Assembly: GCF_014193255.1 (NCBI RefSeq)
Contig: NZ_JACHZB010000005.1
Span: forward strand, 186,001-250,000
From: Rhizobium sp. BK196
GTDB lineage: Bacteria; Pseudomonadota; Alphaproteobacteria; Rhizobiales; Rhizobiaceae
Length of the DNA: 64,000 nucleotides
Reading direction: 5' to 3'
Part shown: in pieces, positions 31,191 through 39,655 of the stretch
Layout of the letters: each line of letters opens with the position of its first letter
Numbering within the stretch: the first letter of the stretch is position 1
The notes under the pieces: generated by a model
The model's database searches: none
The model's input: the letters and a program-made list of their open reading frames with translations, nothing else
Told to the model about the DNA's origin: nothing
Program-made: the position numbers and the translations under genes

Positions 31191-33200
31191 TCAGGCGAAT
31201 TCCATGATGACGGCATCGACCGCGAGACTCTCGCCGGGAGCGGCCTTGATCTTGCCGACGACGAGGTCACGCTCGGCACGCAGCACGTTTTCCATCTTCA
31301 TGGCTTCGACGACGGCAAGCGTTTCACCCGCCTTGATCTCCTGACCCTCAGAGACGGCAATGGAAACGACGAGGCCCGGCATGGGGCAAAGCAGCAGCTT
31401 GGACGTATCGGGCGGCAGCTTGACGGGCATCAGACGGTCAAGCTCGGCATGGCGAGGTGTGAAGACGCGGGCCTTGACCGACAGACCCTGCCAATCGATG
31501 CGCAGGCCGTTGAGAACAGGGCGGATCTGCGCCGTCACTTGGCGGCTGGCGATCCTGCCGTGCCAAACCGGATCGCCCGGTCTCCAATCGGTGACAACGG
31601 TTTCTGTGCGGCCACCGACTTCCATTTCCATTTCGAAGGGAATGGTGACGAGGCCATCGATCAGTTTGACGGGCACATAGATACTGCCGATCTTGACGAC
31701 CCATTCCTCGCGCAGCGGGCCACTCGGGTGGCGCAGACGATCTGCGAAGCCTTCGCGCCTGATCGCATCAACCAGGGAAGCGGACAGCGCGATGGCGGCA
31801 AGGGCTGCCTCTTCCGAAGAGTCTGGCGCCGTCGGCACAAAACCATCGGGGTATTCTTCGGCGATGAAGCCTGTCGAAATGCGTCCCTCGCGCCAGCGCG
31901 GATGCTTCATGAGCGCTGAGAGGAAGGGAACGTTGTGTTCGATTCCGTCGACCACAAAGGCATCCAGCGCCTGGCCCATAGCGTCCACCGCCTGCAGACG
32001 GCTCGGAGCCCATGTGCAGAGCTTGGCGATCATCGGGTCGTAATACATGGAGATTTCGGCGCCTTCGAAGACGCCGGTGTCGTTGCGGATGATCACGTCG
32101 CCGTTGCGGCCTTCCGCCGGCGGGCGGTAACGCGTCAGGCGGCCGATCGAAGGCAGGAAGTTGCGGTAGGGATCTTCCGCGTAGAGGCGACTTTCGACCG
32201 CCCAGCCGTTCAGCTTGATGTCCTTCTGCGCGAAGGGCAGCTTTTCGCCGGCGGCGATGCGGATCATCTGCTCGACGAGATCGATGCCGGTCACCAATTC
32301 CGTCACCGGATGCTCGACCTGCAGGCGGGTGTTCATTTCCAGAAAATAGAAATTGCGGTCGCGGTCGACGATGAATTCCACCGTGCCGGCGCTCTGGTAA
32401 TCGACGGCTTTGGCAAGCGCCACCGACTGCGCGCCCATGGCGGCTCGGGTCTTCTCATCGAGGAAGGGTGAGGGCGCTTCTTCCGCAACCTTCTGGTTCC
32501 GGCGCTGGATGGAGCATTCACGCTCGCCGAGATAGACGACATTGCCGTGCGCATCCGCCAGAACCTGGATTTCGATATGGCGCGGATCGACCACATATTT
32601 CTCGATGAACACGCGGTCGTCGCCAAAGGAGCTTTGGGCTTCGGAGCGGGCTCGGTCGAAACCGTCGCGCACTTCCGCTTCGTTCCAGGCAATACGCATG
32701 CCCTTGCCGCCGCCGCCGGCCGACGCCTTGATCATCACGGGATAACCGATCTCGGCCGCGATCTTTTCAGCGTGGGACGCATTCTCGATGACTCCGAGAT
32801 GGCCGGGCACGGTCGAGACCTTTGCGGCATTGGCGAATTTCTTCGATTCGATCTTGTCGCCCATTGCCATGATGGCTTTGGGCTTCGGGCCGATGAAGAT
32901 GATACCTTGTTTCTCCAGCGCCTCGCAGAAGGAGGCGCGTTCCGACAGGAAACCGTAGCCGGGATGCACGGCTTCGGCACCCGTCTCCTTGCAGGCGGCG
33001 ATGATCTTGTCAGCGACGAGATAGCTTTCGGCTGCCGGGGCGGGGCCGATATGGATGGCCTCATCGGCCATTTCGACATGCAGGGCATCCCGATCCGCAT
33101 CCGAATAGACCGCAACGGTGGCAATGCCCATGCGGCGCGCGGTTTTGATCACGCGGCAGGCAATCTCGCCGCGATTCGCGATCAGGATTTTCTTGAACAT
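31191..33200 (-). CDS. pccA: Propionyl-CoA carboxylase alpha subunit (biotin carboxylase + biotin carrier)
   Basis: The 669-aa protein starts with a biotin carboxylase module (residues 1-450; ATP-grasp loop KASAGGGGKGMRIAW, then EYVVDPRHIEIQV and EMNTRLQVEHPVTE). A linking BT-type domain follows and the C-terminal biotin carrier has EAMKMEN with biotinyl-Lys635. This is the domain layout of PccA. The partner PccB is coded on the opposite strand 3.2 kb away, so the two are not in one operon. An acetyl- or methylcrotonyl-CoA alpha subunit is less likely given PccB nearby. Confidence 0.88.
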   Translation of the reverse strand: MFKKILIANRGEIACRVIKTARRMGIATVAVYSDADRDALHVEMADEAIHIGPAPAAESYLVADKIIAACKETGAEAVHPGYGFLSERASFCEALEKQGIIFIGPKPKAIMAMGDKIESKKFANAAKVSTVPGHLGVIENASHAEKIAAEIGYPVMIKASAGGGGKGMRIAWNEAEVRDGFDRARSEAQSSFGDDRVFIEKYVVDPRHIEIQVLADAHGNVVYLGERECSIQRRNQKVAEEAPSPFLDEKTRAAMGAQSVALAKAVDYQSAGTVEFIVDRDRNFYFLEMNTRLQVEHPVTELVTGIDLVEQMIRIAAGEKLPFAQKDIKLNGWAVESRLYAEDPYRNFLPSIGRLTRYRPPAEGRNGDVIIRNDTGVFEGAEISMYYDPMIAKLCTWAPSRLQAVDAMGQALDAFVVDGIEHNVPFLSALMKHPRWREGRISTGFIAEEYPDGFVPTAPDSSEEAALAAIALSASLVDAIRREGFADRLRHPSGPLREEWVVKIGSIYVPVKLIDGLVTIPFEMEMEVGGRTETVVTDWRPGDPVWHGRIASRQVTAQIRPVLNGLRIDWQGLSVKARVFTPRHAELDRLMPVKLPPDTSKLLLCPMPGLVVSIAVSEGQEIKAGETLAVVEAMKMENVLRAERDLVVGKIKAAPGESLAVDAVIMEFA

Positions 33201-33219
33201 CGAGACTCCACCCAGGAAA

Positions 33220-33257
33220 TGCGTTCCGGAGTTTTACGCATAAAAAGCCGGAACGCA
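33220..33257 (-). repeat. 10-bp inverted repeat between unknown gene and pccA
   Basis: TGCGTTCCGG and CCGGAACGCA enclose 18 nt that contain a T-rich stretch on the minus strand. It may end the 33301-34005 transcript or be a small palindromic element. There is no clear T-run after the stem. Confidence 0.5.
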
Positions 33258-33300
33258 CAATTGGGCTGAAGAATCAGAGACGGACGAAGGTATCGGCAGA

Positions 33301-34005
33301 TCACGCAACCGCGGCTGCGACGACCGGCTCTTCGTCGATGATGCGCAGCCAGCGGCTGCGTCCCGGCTGGCCATAATCCTTGAGCTCGACCGAAGCCATG
33401 ATCTCGCCCCAGCGCTGATGATTGGCGCCAGGCTGGGTTACCGCATCAATGCGTTGCAGCACGCCATATTCGACCGGCGACACGCCGATGACGCCGCCCT
33501 CGCTGACGTTTCTCAAAACACGCATCAGGTAATCCACATCCTGCCGGGTGATGCTTTTGCGGTCGGTGGCGCGGGTCAGCTTGTAGCCGCCGAGATCCTC
33601 TGATAGCGCCAGGCGGAGCTGATCGAGCGCGAGGGCACGCAGCTCATCGGGTACGTGGGCGCTGAGTTCCATGACATGCAGGATGAGCTCGAGCTCGAGC
33701 GCGGAATTGACGACGCCGTCGGTCGTGAACATGCGCATGATCCAAGCGACATTGATCTCGTCCAGCGAGCCCTGCGGATAGGTATAATCGACGATGAAGC
33801 CTGCCAGCTGTTCGACGAAGAACGTGTTCCATTCGGCGCATTTTTCGGGGCAGGAATTATTGAGCGCCAACATCACCACGACATGATCGGATGTCCGGAT
33901 GCCCTCCGGAAAGGTGTGTTTGCGCAGCAGCACTATGTCTTCGGCCGTCAGCCGATGCTTGCCGGCGATGACACACGCCGGAAAAGCGAGACGGAACTCA
34001 CTCAT
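33301..34005 (-). CDS. Unknown 234-aa soluble protein
   Basis: I do not recognise the family. The product has no signal peptide or TM segment. It is mostly helical with a middle segment LELELILHVMELSAHVPDELRALALDQLRLALSEDLGG that looks like two packed helices. Cys residues occur at NNSCPEKCAEW. GGAGAT precedes the ATG at 34005, supporting the start. It lies alone between pccA and the EamA transporter; context gives no hint. Confidence 0.7.
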   Translation of the reverse strand: MSEFRLAFPACVIAGKHRLTAEDIVLLRKHTFPEGIRTSDHVVVMLALNNSCPEKCAEWNTFFVEQLAGFIVDYTYPQGSLDEINVAWIMRMFTTDGVVNSALELELILHVMELSAHVPDELRALALDQLRLALSEDLGGYKLTRATDRKSITRQDVDYLMRVLRNVSEGGVIGVSPVEYGVLQRIDAVTQPGANHQRWGEIMASVELKDYGQPGRSRWLRIIDEEPVVAAAVA

Positions 34006-34102
34006 GTTTTATCTCCAGACTTCATCATGAAGCCGGAAATGATTTTATCGATACCGGATTGAAGATCCCTCAAGAAGGAGAGTTAACCGCAGATGCGGCA
34101 TT

Positions 34103-35029
34103 TCATGCGGATTTTAATGATCGTGCCTGCAAACGCTCGCGCCAGATGATAAAAAGCCCCGATGCGACGATAATGGCGATGCCGATCCATTTGGAAACGT
34201 TCGGAAAATCGCCGAAGAGAGCGTAGCCGAGCACAGTCGCCGAAATGATCTCGAAATACTGGAATGGCGCAAGCAGCGAGAGCGGCGCAAGCCGGAAAGC
34301 CTTAACGACCAGCATGTGCGCATAGCCCGAGATCGTGCCGAGGATCAGCAGCAGGACGAGGCCGAGCCAGGAGGCGGGCAGGGAAGGCGTGAAGTCGGCA
34401 TTGCCGAGGCTGCTTCCGACAAACATTGCGCCCGCCATGAAGATTGTGCCGCCGATGCCTGACATAGTCTGCATGGTCAGCGGCGAATCCGCCTCGCCGA
34501 TGGCGCGATTGAGGAAGAGATAGAGCGAGAAGAGGAAGGCGCAGAAGACTGGCAGCAGCGCCTTCAGGCCGAAGATCTCATAGCTCGGCTGAATGACGAT
34601 CATGGCGCCGCCGAAACCGACGACGATTGCCATCCAGCGGCGCCAACCGACCTTGTCGCCGAGGAACAGCGCCGAGAGCGCCGTCAACATGAAGGGCTCG
34701 ACGAAATAGATGGCGAAGACATCGGCGAGCGGCATGTATTTGACGGCGACGAAGAAGAGCAGGCTCGCCGCACCATGCAGCGCGCCGCGAAGCAGGTTCA
34801 TCCACGGGCGCTTGGCCGACAGAGCCTGTGTGCCGAACACGGCAAAGAGGATCGGCAGGGTGCAGACGAGCTGGAAGAAGAAGCGGTAGAAAGTTACCTG
34901 TCCGGGCGACATGCCCTCAAAGGTCGCCATATATTTGGCGATCGCATCCATCGTCGGCAGGATGGCCATGGCGCCGGCCATGATGGCCATGCCCTGGAGG
35001 GGATTCTGGGTGGAGGGAGATTCGGACAT
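34103..35029 (-). CDS. DMT-superfamily transporter, EamA type
   Basis: The 308-aa inner-membrane protein has about ten hydrophobic segments arranged as two EamA repeats (about residues 15-145 and 160-295). FYRFFFQLVCTLPIL, VKYMPLADVFAIYFVEP and VVKAFRLAPLSLLAPFQYFEI mark the repeats. Such carriers export metabolites or amino acids; the substrate is unknown. It lies 63 bp downstream of the lipB stop on the same strand. Only a weak ribosome site is visible. Confidence 0.9.
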   Translation of the reverse strand: MSESPSTQNPLQGMAIMAGAMAILPTMDAIAKYMATFEGMSPGQVTFYRFFFQLVCTLPILFAVFGTQALSAKRPWMNLLRGALHGAASLLFFVAVKYMPLADVFAIYFVEPFMLTALSALFLGDKVGWRRWMAIVVGFGGAMIVIQPSYEIFGLKALLPVFCAFLFSLYLFLNRAIGEADSPLTMQTMSGIGGTIFMAGAMFVGSSLGNADFTPSLPASWLGLVLLLILGTISGYAHMLVVKAFRLAPLSLLAPFQYFEIISATVLGYALFGDFPNVSKWIGIAIIVASGLFIIWRERLQARSLKSA

Positions 35030-35092
35030 GACGGCTGTTTCTTGCGGATGATGTCATCAACCACAGGAAGCCCGGGCAATCAAGGACGGCGA

Positions 35093-35818
35093 TCAGGGAC
35101 AGAGTGCTGTATCGTTGACGGTTTCGCCGAAGATCTCTTCGAAAGCGGCGCGCAGGCGGATGTCGGCGTCGACCATCGTCACGAGCAGGCCGAGATCGAC
35201 GAGGCTGGTGACGCCATAGGCAGAGATGCCGCAGGGCACGATGCCGGCGAAATGATCGAGATCAGGATCGACGTTGAGCGACAGGCCGTGGAAGGTCACC
35301 CATTTGCGCAGGCGGATACCGAGTGCTGCGATCTTGTCTTCCGCCATGGTGCCGTCAGGCAGCAAGGGTCTCTCCGGCCGGCGGACCCACACGCCGACAC
35401 GATCCTCGCGCCGCTCACCGCGCACATTCATCGAAGCGAGCGTGCGGATGATGACCTCTTCCAGCGCAGCGACGAAGGCGCGAACATCTTGCCTGCGCCG
35501 CTTCAGGTCGAGCATGACATAGGCGACACGCTGGCCGGGGCCGTGATAAGTGTATTCGCCGCCGCGGCCGGTGGCGAAGACCGGAAAACGATCCGGCTGG
35601 ACGAGATCCTTGGCATCGGCGCTGGTGCCGGCGGTATAAAGCGGCGGATGCTCCAGCAGCCAGACGAGTTCGTCGCCGCCTTCTGAAATCGCTGCGACTT
35701 CCCGCTCCATCGTCTCCACCGCTTCCTCATAGGGAACGAGCCCATCTGAGATGCGCCAGCGTACGGGGCGTGAGCCGAGTTTCGGGAGCATGGAAAAATC
35801 GAGATCGGTGCGTAGCAT
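35093..35818 (-). CDS. lipB: Lipoyl (octanoyl) transferase LipB
   Basis: The 241-aa transferase moves octanoate from acyl carrier protein to lipoyl domains such as GcvH and the E2 subunits. The motif [13 protein letters not shown] is at residues 84-96, the catalytic Lys162 in [19 protein letters not shown] and the acyl-thioester Cys196 in GIVPCGI. The start at 35818 has AAGGA at good spacing; the upstream TTG/GTG options were not used. A long C-terminal tail after Cys196 is normal for alphaproteobacteria. Confidence 0.96.
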   Translation of the reverse strand: MLRTDLDFSMLPKLGSRPVRWRISDGLVPYEEAVETMEREVAAISEGGDELVWLLEHPPLYTAGTSADAKDLVQPDRFPVFATGRGGEYTYHGPGQRVAYVMLDLKRRRQDVRAFVAALEEVIIRTLASMNVRGERREDRVGVWVRRPERPLLPDGTMAEDKIAALGIRLRKWVTFHGLSLNVDPDLDHFAGIVPCGISAYGVTSLVDLGLLVTMVDADIRLRAAFEEIFGETVNDTALCP

Positions 35819-35883
35819 GGCAGTCCTTGGCGCAATCCGCAAAATGGAGAGGGCGGGCGCGGGCTTCTATATGGACTTGGGCG

Positions 35884-35904
35884 AAGAGCGATTCAATCGC
35901 TCTT
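35884..35904. repeat. 9-bp hairpin between lipB and the ygiC-like gene
   Basis: AAGAGCGAT and ATCGCTCTT with a 3-nt loop, lying after the ygiC-like stop. The minus-strand sequence after it has no T-run, so it is a weak terminator candidate at most. Confidence 0.45.
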
Positions 35905-35945
35905 TGCGGCTGTCAGCCATCCTGGAGACGCAGGCGCCTGCGCAA

Positions 35946-37109
35946 TCAATCCATAATGAAATGCGGGACGAAGCGGGAGAGGTTCTGGGTAATAGGCGAT
36001 TTGTCCTCGCGGATGCAGATGCCGCAGGCTTCGCCGGCGACGACCCAGGAGCCGATGACGGCATAGTCATCGCCGAATTGGGGAAGCAGGCAGGTTTCCT
36101 GCAGGATGTAGCCCTCTTCGCCATATTCGCCGTCCACCTCGATTATCGTTTCCCCCGACGTCAACGTGACGTTTGCGCCTTCGCGCGACAGGAGCGGTTT
36201 TTTGACGGCGTTTTCCAGACGAAGCGCCTGCGGGTCGTCGGCGAAATAGGCGGGCAGCAGGTTCGGATGGTTGGGCGCTATTTCCCAGAGGACGGGGAGG
36301 AGGCCCTTGTTCGATAACGTCATCTTCCAAAGCGGCTCGTGGATCTTTGTGGGCGTGGAGATGAGATGAGCGCCAAAATCCTCGTACACCATGAATTCCA
36401 GCGGGTAGAGCTTGAAGAGATTCTCCATCCGGCGGTCCTCCAGATCGGTGAACCAATTCTCTGGATCGATGCCTATCTCCCCCATATCGAGCAGCACCAC
36501 TTCGAAGCCCGCCTGGAAGGCAACATCGGCAAGATACTTGGTCGTGAGGTAGTCTTCCTCATTGTCGGTAATACAGCCGAAATGGAAAACGCCGCTGTCG
36601 CTGGCATTCTTGAAATACTGGAAAGCAGCAATGAGCTTTTCATGGATCGAATTGAATTGGTCGGCATCTGCATTCAGCCGGCCCGATTGCTTCATATCCT
36701 GGAGCCATTCCCACTGGAGGACGGCGCTTTCGAAGAGGCAGGTCGGCGTATCGGCATTGAATTCGAAGAGCTTTGCCGGGCTCTTGCCGTCGTAGCGCAA
36801 ATCGAAGCGGCCGTAGATATCGCGATCGGACCATTTCCAGGACCGCTGGATTGCCTCATGGAATGCGGCCGGGATCGCCATGCGCGTCATCAATGCGGGA
36901 TCGGTGCAAATGCAATCGACCGCCTTGTAACAGAGCTGCAGGATGTCGTTGGTCGGGTCTTCCAGATCGTCTTCGATCTGCCCGAGCGTAAACTGGTAGG
37001 CGTGCCGCTCATCCCAATAGAGCTCGCCATACATGTGGTGGATGGTGAAATCGAGCGCCTCGAGTTTCTGCGCCCAGTCCGGCCTTTCACCTATCGCGAT
37101 ACGCTTCAT
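35946..37109 (-). CDS. Glutathionylspermidine synthase-like ATP-grasp protein (YgiC/YjfC family)
   Basis: The 387-aa protein matches the C-terminal synthetase part of glutathionylspermidine synthase without the amidase. Blocks: YGRFDLRYDGKSPAKLFEFNADTPTCLFESAVLQWEW (about residues 99-134), then KPLLSREGANVTL and GSWVVAGEACGICIREDKSPIT near the C-terminus. E. coli YgiC and YjfC are like this; despite the name they are peptide-ligase-like and their product is not settled. It lies 9 bp after a DUF1190 gene, the same pair as E. coli ygiB-ygiC. Confidence 0.9.
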   Translation of the reverse strand: MKRIAIGERPDWAQKLEALDFTIHHMYGELYWDERHAYQFTLGQIEDDLEDPTNDILQLCYKAVDCICTDPALMTRMAIPAAFHEAIQRSWKWSDRDIYGRFDLRYDGKSPAKLFEFNADTPTCLFESAVLQWEWLQDMKQSGRLNADADQFNSIHEKLIAAFQYFKNASDSGVFHFGCITDNEEDYLTTKYLADVAFQAGFEVVLLDMGEIGIDPENWFTDLEDRRMENLFKLYPLEFMVYEDFGAHLISTPTKIHEPLWKMTLSNKGLLPVLWEIAPNHPNLLPAYFADDPQALRLENAVKKPLLSREGANVTLTSGETIIEVDGEYGEEGYILQETCLLPQFGDDYAVIGSWVVAGEACGICIREDKSPITQNLSRFVPHFIMD

Positions 37110-37118
37110 TTCGGCGCC

Positions 37119-37691
37119 TCAAGATGCGGAAAAGTGGCGCGCTCCAAAACCGGAGCGGGCAAGCGTGGTCGTGAGGGCGGGAGGCTTATCGTGAGCGGCG
37201 GATTGATAGGCCATCTTGAAGCCCCCGGCCTTGTTGGTGACCAGAATGCCCCGAGCATCCACGAAACCCGGAACGTGGCGGCTCTCGTACAGCGCCGATG
37301 CGGGTACAGCCGGATAGTAGACGCCGTTCACCGTCTTGTCGGGCTGACCAATCAGATACCCGCCGAAATAAGGGCTGAAATGTCCTCCTCCGGTCGTATG
37401 GACCGAAGAGGTTTGCTCACAACGACCGTCGCCGAATTCCTCCTCGCAATCCTCACGTTTATCGTAGGAAGGGGAACTGTTCAGATGTTCATCGCGAGCG
37501 ATCGCAAAGCTGTTTCTGCAGTCGTCAGGACCAAACTTGTTGTCCTTAAGGCAATCATCGACTGTCTTGTAGGCCGCCGTCTCCGTATCGCCGCGATATA
37601 GCGAATCGATGTAAACGCCGACAACAAGGGTTCCGAGAATCGCGAGTGCTACGCCTCCCTTGACGTATTCATAACGATCTTCCGATGTCAT
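37119..37691 (-). CDS. DUF1190 protein (YgiB-like)
   Basis: The 190-aa product has a TM or signal-anchor segment at about residues 12-30 (GGVALAILGTLVVGVYI) and then a periplasmic part with four cysteines (DDCLKDNKFGPDDC, REDCEEEFGDGRC) and a GGGHFSPYFGGYLIG block. That matches DUF1190/YgiB, whose function is unknown. GAGGGA precedes the ATG at 37691. It is followed by the ygiC-like gene on the same transcript. Confidence 0.85.
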   Translation of the reverse strand: MTSEDRYEYVKGGVALAILGTLVVGVYIDSLYRGDTETAAYKTVDDCLKDNKFGPDDCRNSFAIARDEHLNSSPSYDKREDCEEEFGDGRCEQTSSVHTTGGGHFSPYFGGYLIGQPDKTVNGVYYPAVPASALYESRHVPGFVDARGILVTNKAGGFKMAYQSAAHDKPPALTTTLARSGFGARHFSAS

Positions 37692-38093
37692 GCGGTCCCT
37701 CAATCGTTTATGCCATGCAGTTGCGCAGGCAGAGCGAAGATAAACGCCAAGCCGAATGCGCGGCTTGCGTTCGAATGTGTGACAAAGACTGGATCGTCGG
37801 TGAGCATGCACTACTCGCGCATGAACCGGCATCAGCGGGACGCTAGTCCCTTAGCAACACGTCAAAAATTGATGATAGAAATGATCTTCATGAAATGAAC
37901 GCCCCTGAACCCCTAAAGCGTTCCATTCATGTTCTCAATTCCAGATGGAAGTCAAGCGGCAGATTGTGCATCAGAATTGCAGCCGGCGCCAGCAGCTTTG
38001 TTCTGATACTCACGAGGGGCGGCATTGGCGGGAAGGGACTTGCGTCCTGAGGCAAGGGCTTATCTGCTAAAGAACTAAACCCTTGGCTAGAAA
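37692..38093. other. Intergenic region upstream of the ygiB-like gene
   Basis: These 402 bp hold no credible gene; the small frames here overlap the tRNA or lack family matches. There is a short hairpin GGGAC-GCTA-GTCCC at 37837-37850 and an imperfect CAAGGG/CCCTTG pair near the tRNA terminator. The promoter of the ygiB-like gene must lie here. Confidence 0.4.
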
Positions 38094-38118
38094 AGAAAAA
38101 ACCCGCCGAAGCGGGTTT
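38094..38118 (-). terminator. Terminator of tRNA-Leu
   Basis: On the minus strand AAACCCGC-TTCG-GCGGGTTT is followed by TTTC and more T's, 4 nt after the tRNA CCA end. Confidence 0.88.
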
Positions 38119-38121
38119 CTT

Positions 38122-38206
38122 TGGTGCGGTCGAGAAGACTCGAACTTCCACGGGTTGCCCCACAGCGACCTCAACGCTGCGCGTCTACCAATTCCGCCAC
38201 GACCGC
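38122..38206 (-). tRNA. tRNA-Leu (anticodon GAG)
   Basis: 85 nt including an encoded CCA. The acceptor stem GCGGTCG/CGACCGC pairs perfectly. The D-arm has GGAATTGGTAGACGC, the anticodon stem CAGCG/CGCTG frames the loop TTGAGGT with anticodon GAG (reads CUC and CUU), and a long variable arm and GTTCGAGTC T-loop follow, as in class II tRNAs. Confidence 0.96.
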
Positions 38207-38344
38207 ATCGTGGTAGGCCGATTTGCGTCGGCGAGGCAGCATGTAGCAAAAGCCTCTGACGGACACAAGCGCGATGTGACAGTTTTTTTTAAAAGCTTGT
38301 CCGAGGTGTGGATTACGCCGCGCTGAACATTGAATTTACAAGAG

Positions 38345-38371
38345 AAAAGGGCCGGAAGCCGGCCCTTTTTT
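38345..38371 (-). terminator. Terminator after the small secreted protein gene
   Basis: AAAAGGGCCGG pairs with CCGGCCCTTTT over a 3-nt loop, with T's on both sides; it can act in either direction. It lies 10 bp after the 38381-38752 stop. Confidence 0.85.
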
Positions 38372-38380
38372 CAGAACATC

Positions 38381-38752
38381 TCAATGCGTTGCGCGGCATG
38401 CTTCCGTGCGGCTTGCACCGCTATCTGCACCTTTCTGGTGCGAGCCCTTTGGGCCGATCATGCTGTGGCAATCCGGAAGCGGCCTGATACTGGCAGTCGC
38501 GGTGTTATCGACTTTCGCGGGCTTGGCCATCGCGGCCGGTGCGAAACCGTCGCTGTCATTCGTGTAGTCGCTGGAATAGGCCGGGGGGGAAACATGAGTC
38601 GGATAATGGACGGGCTTTGCCGGCGCGACCGGCGTCGGGTAGAGGCCGTCACCATCGTTGGAATAGTCGTCCATATATTTCGGCGCCGCGAAAGCAGCAC
38701 TTGCCATGCTGACGGCAAACAGGGTGGCGGCGACAGCGATTTTCATACGCAT
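38381..38752 (-). CDS. Small secreted protein of unknown function
   Basis: The 123-aa product has a typical signal peptide (MRMKIAVAATLFAVSMASAAFA, cleavage after residue 22). The mature part is short and disordered-looking, with a repeated YSNDGDG / YTNDSDG unit followed by Pro/Ala/Lys-rich linkers. Two Cys (PDCHSM, TEACRA) lie near the C-terminus. No family is recognised. GAGGAGA precedes the start. A perfect 20-bp palindrome lies 18 bp upstream of the ATG. Confidence 0.7.
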   Translation of the reverse strand: MRMKIAVAATLFAVSMASAAFAAPKYMDDYSNDGDGLYPTPVAPAKPVHYPTHVSPPAYSSDYTNDSDGFAPAAMAKPAKVDNTATASIRPLPDCHSMIGPKGSHQKGADSGASRTEACRATH

Positions 38753-38770
38753 GAGTCTATCTCCTCAATC

Positions 38771-38790
38771 TGTTGTTGAATTCAACAACA
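38771..38790. promoter_or_regulatory. Perfect 20-bp palindrome upstream of secreted-protein gene
   Basis: TGTTGTTGAATTCAACAACA is a perfect palindrome 18 bp upstream of the start codon at 38752 and only a few bases from its ribosome site. It could be an operator for a dimeric repressor or form a leader hairpin. Confidence 0.55.
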
Positions 38791-39021
38791 CAGAACCAAC
38801 CCTCGGCAAGGTCGAGTCCGCTCCCCAATTTGGGCAATTTTGTGAGAAAGTTGACGGCGATCTTGCGACGTTTTGTCCAAATGAAATCACATATTTGTCA
38901 ATGCTCTTGAGAGGTGCGTTACCTTAGCCGGCACAGATAATCGCCTGAGACGTCAGCACTTTCGCCAATATGACAATTCTGCAATCTTTAATTGATTAAC
39001 TATTTGTAATTTTAGAGACAT

Positions 39022-39048
39022 AAAACCGGAAAGCAGATCGCTTTCCGG
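39022..39048 (-). terminator. Terminator after BON-domain gene
   Basis: CCGGAAAGC/GCTTTCCGG stem with a 5-nt loop, followed by TTTTA on the minus strand, 34 bp after the stop. Confidence 0.8.
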
Positions 39049-39081
39049 GTTTGAAATGCGGCAACTTTGTGTTTTTCAGCC

Positions 39082-39579
39082 TCAATCCTCGTTCGGGATA
39101 TGCGCATCGACACCGGTCGTCCGCAGGTGGTTTCGGACATGATGGACACCGTCTACCGACAGGGCGCCAAGTTCGACCTTGCGGGCAATGCCGATCGTTT
39201 CGACCGAACCCTCCAGCGTCACTGTATGACCGTCGGCGTGAACTTCCACACTGTCGATATCTACGTCGGGGATGTTCTCCAGGTTCTCGGTCACGCGGAC
39301 TTCGAGGTCGTCGCTTTCGTTGCGGTCGATCGTATCAGGCTCGAGCGAATCCTTCAGGCGGTTTTCATTACCGTCCTCGTCGGTGCCATCGATGCGGAAA
39401 CCGCTGTTGCGGTCGCGGTCGAAATTGGCCGAGGTTTCGCCATAAGCACGGTTTTCACTGCCGTCAGCCTTGGCGCCGCTACCGTCGGCATAGGGCCAGC
39501 CATCGTCCAGATTGCGCTCTTCGAAGTCGCGGTAGTCTTCCTCGCGGGAAAGCGGGGACTTGTCGTTAATGCGAGGCAT
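39082..39579 (-). CDS. BON-domain protein
   Basis: The 165-aa protein has a very acidic, Asp/Asn/Arg-rich N-terminal half (residues 1-85, low complexity) and a C-terminal BON domain (about 90-160: LEVRVTENLENIPDVDIDSVEVHADGHTVTLEGSVETIGIARKVEL). BON domains bind membranes or other periplasmic partners; here no signal peptide is seen, so the location is unclear. AAGGAGA precedes the start. Confidence 0.85.
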   Translation of the reverse strand: MPRINDKSPLSREEDYRDFEERNLDDGWPYADGSGAKADGSENRAYGETSANFDRDRNSGFRIDGTDEDGNENRLKDSLEPDTIDRNESDDLEVRVTENLENIPDVDIDSVEVHADGHTVTLEGSVETIGIARKVELGALSVDGVHHVRNHLRTTGVDAHIPNED

Positions 39580-39655
39580 TTCTGTCTCCTTCCGGTTTCA
39601 CTGCAAGGCAAACGTCGGAAGGGTGCCATTGGTTCGCCCGATAGTGGCGCGAGCC

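Larger units (their letters stand above)
38753..39081. other. Intergenic region with palindrome and BON-gene terminator
   Basis: These 329 bp hold no gene. They contain the palindrome at 38771-38790, an AT-rich stretch at about 38970-39025 and the terminator at 39022-39048. The promoter of the secreted-protein gene must lie within. Confidence 0.5.

Noticed and set aside
37927..38163. 78-codon minus-strand open frame
   Set aside because: It overlaps the tRNA-Leu and its terminator and has no family features.
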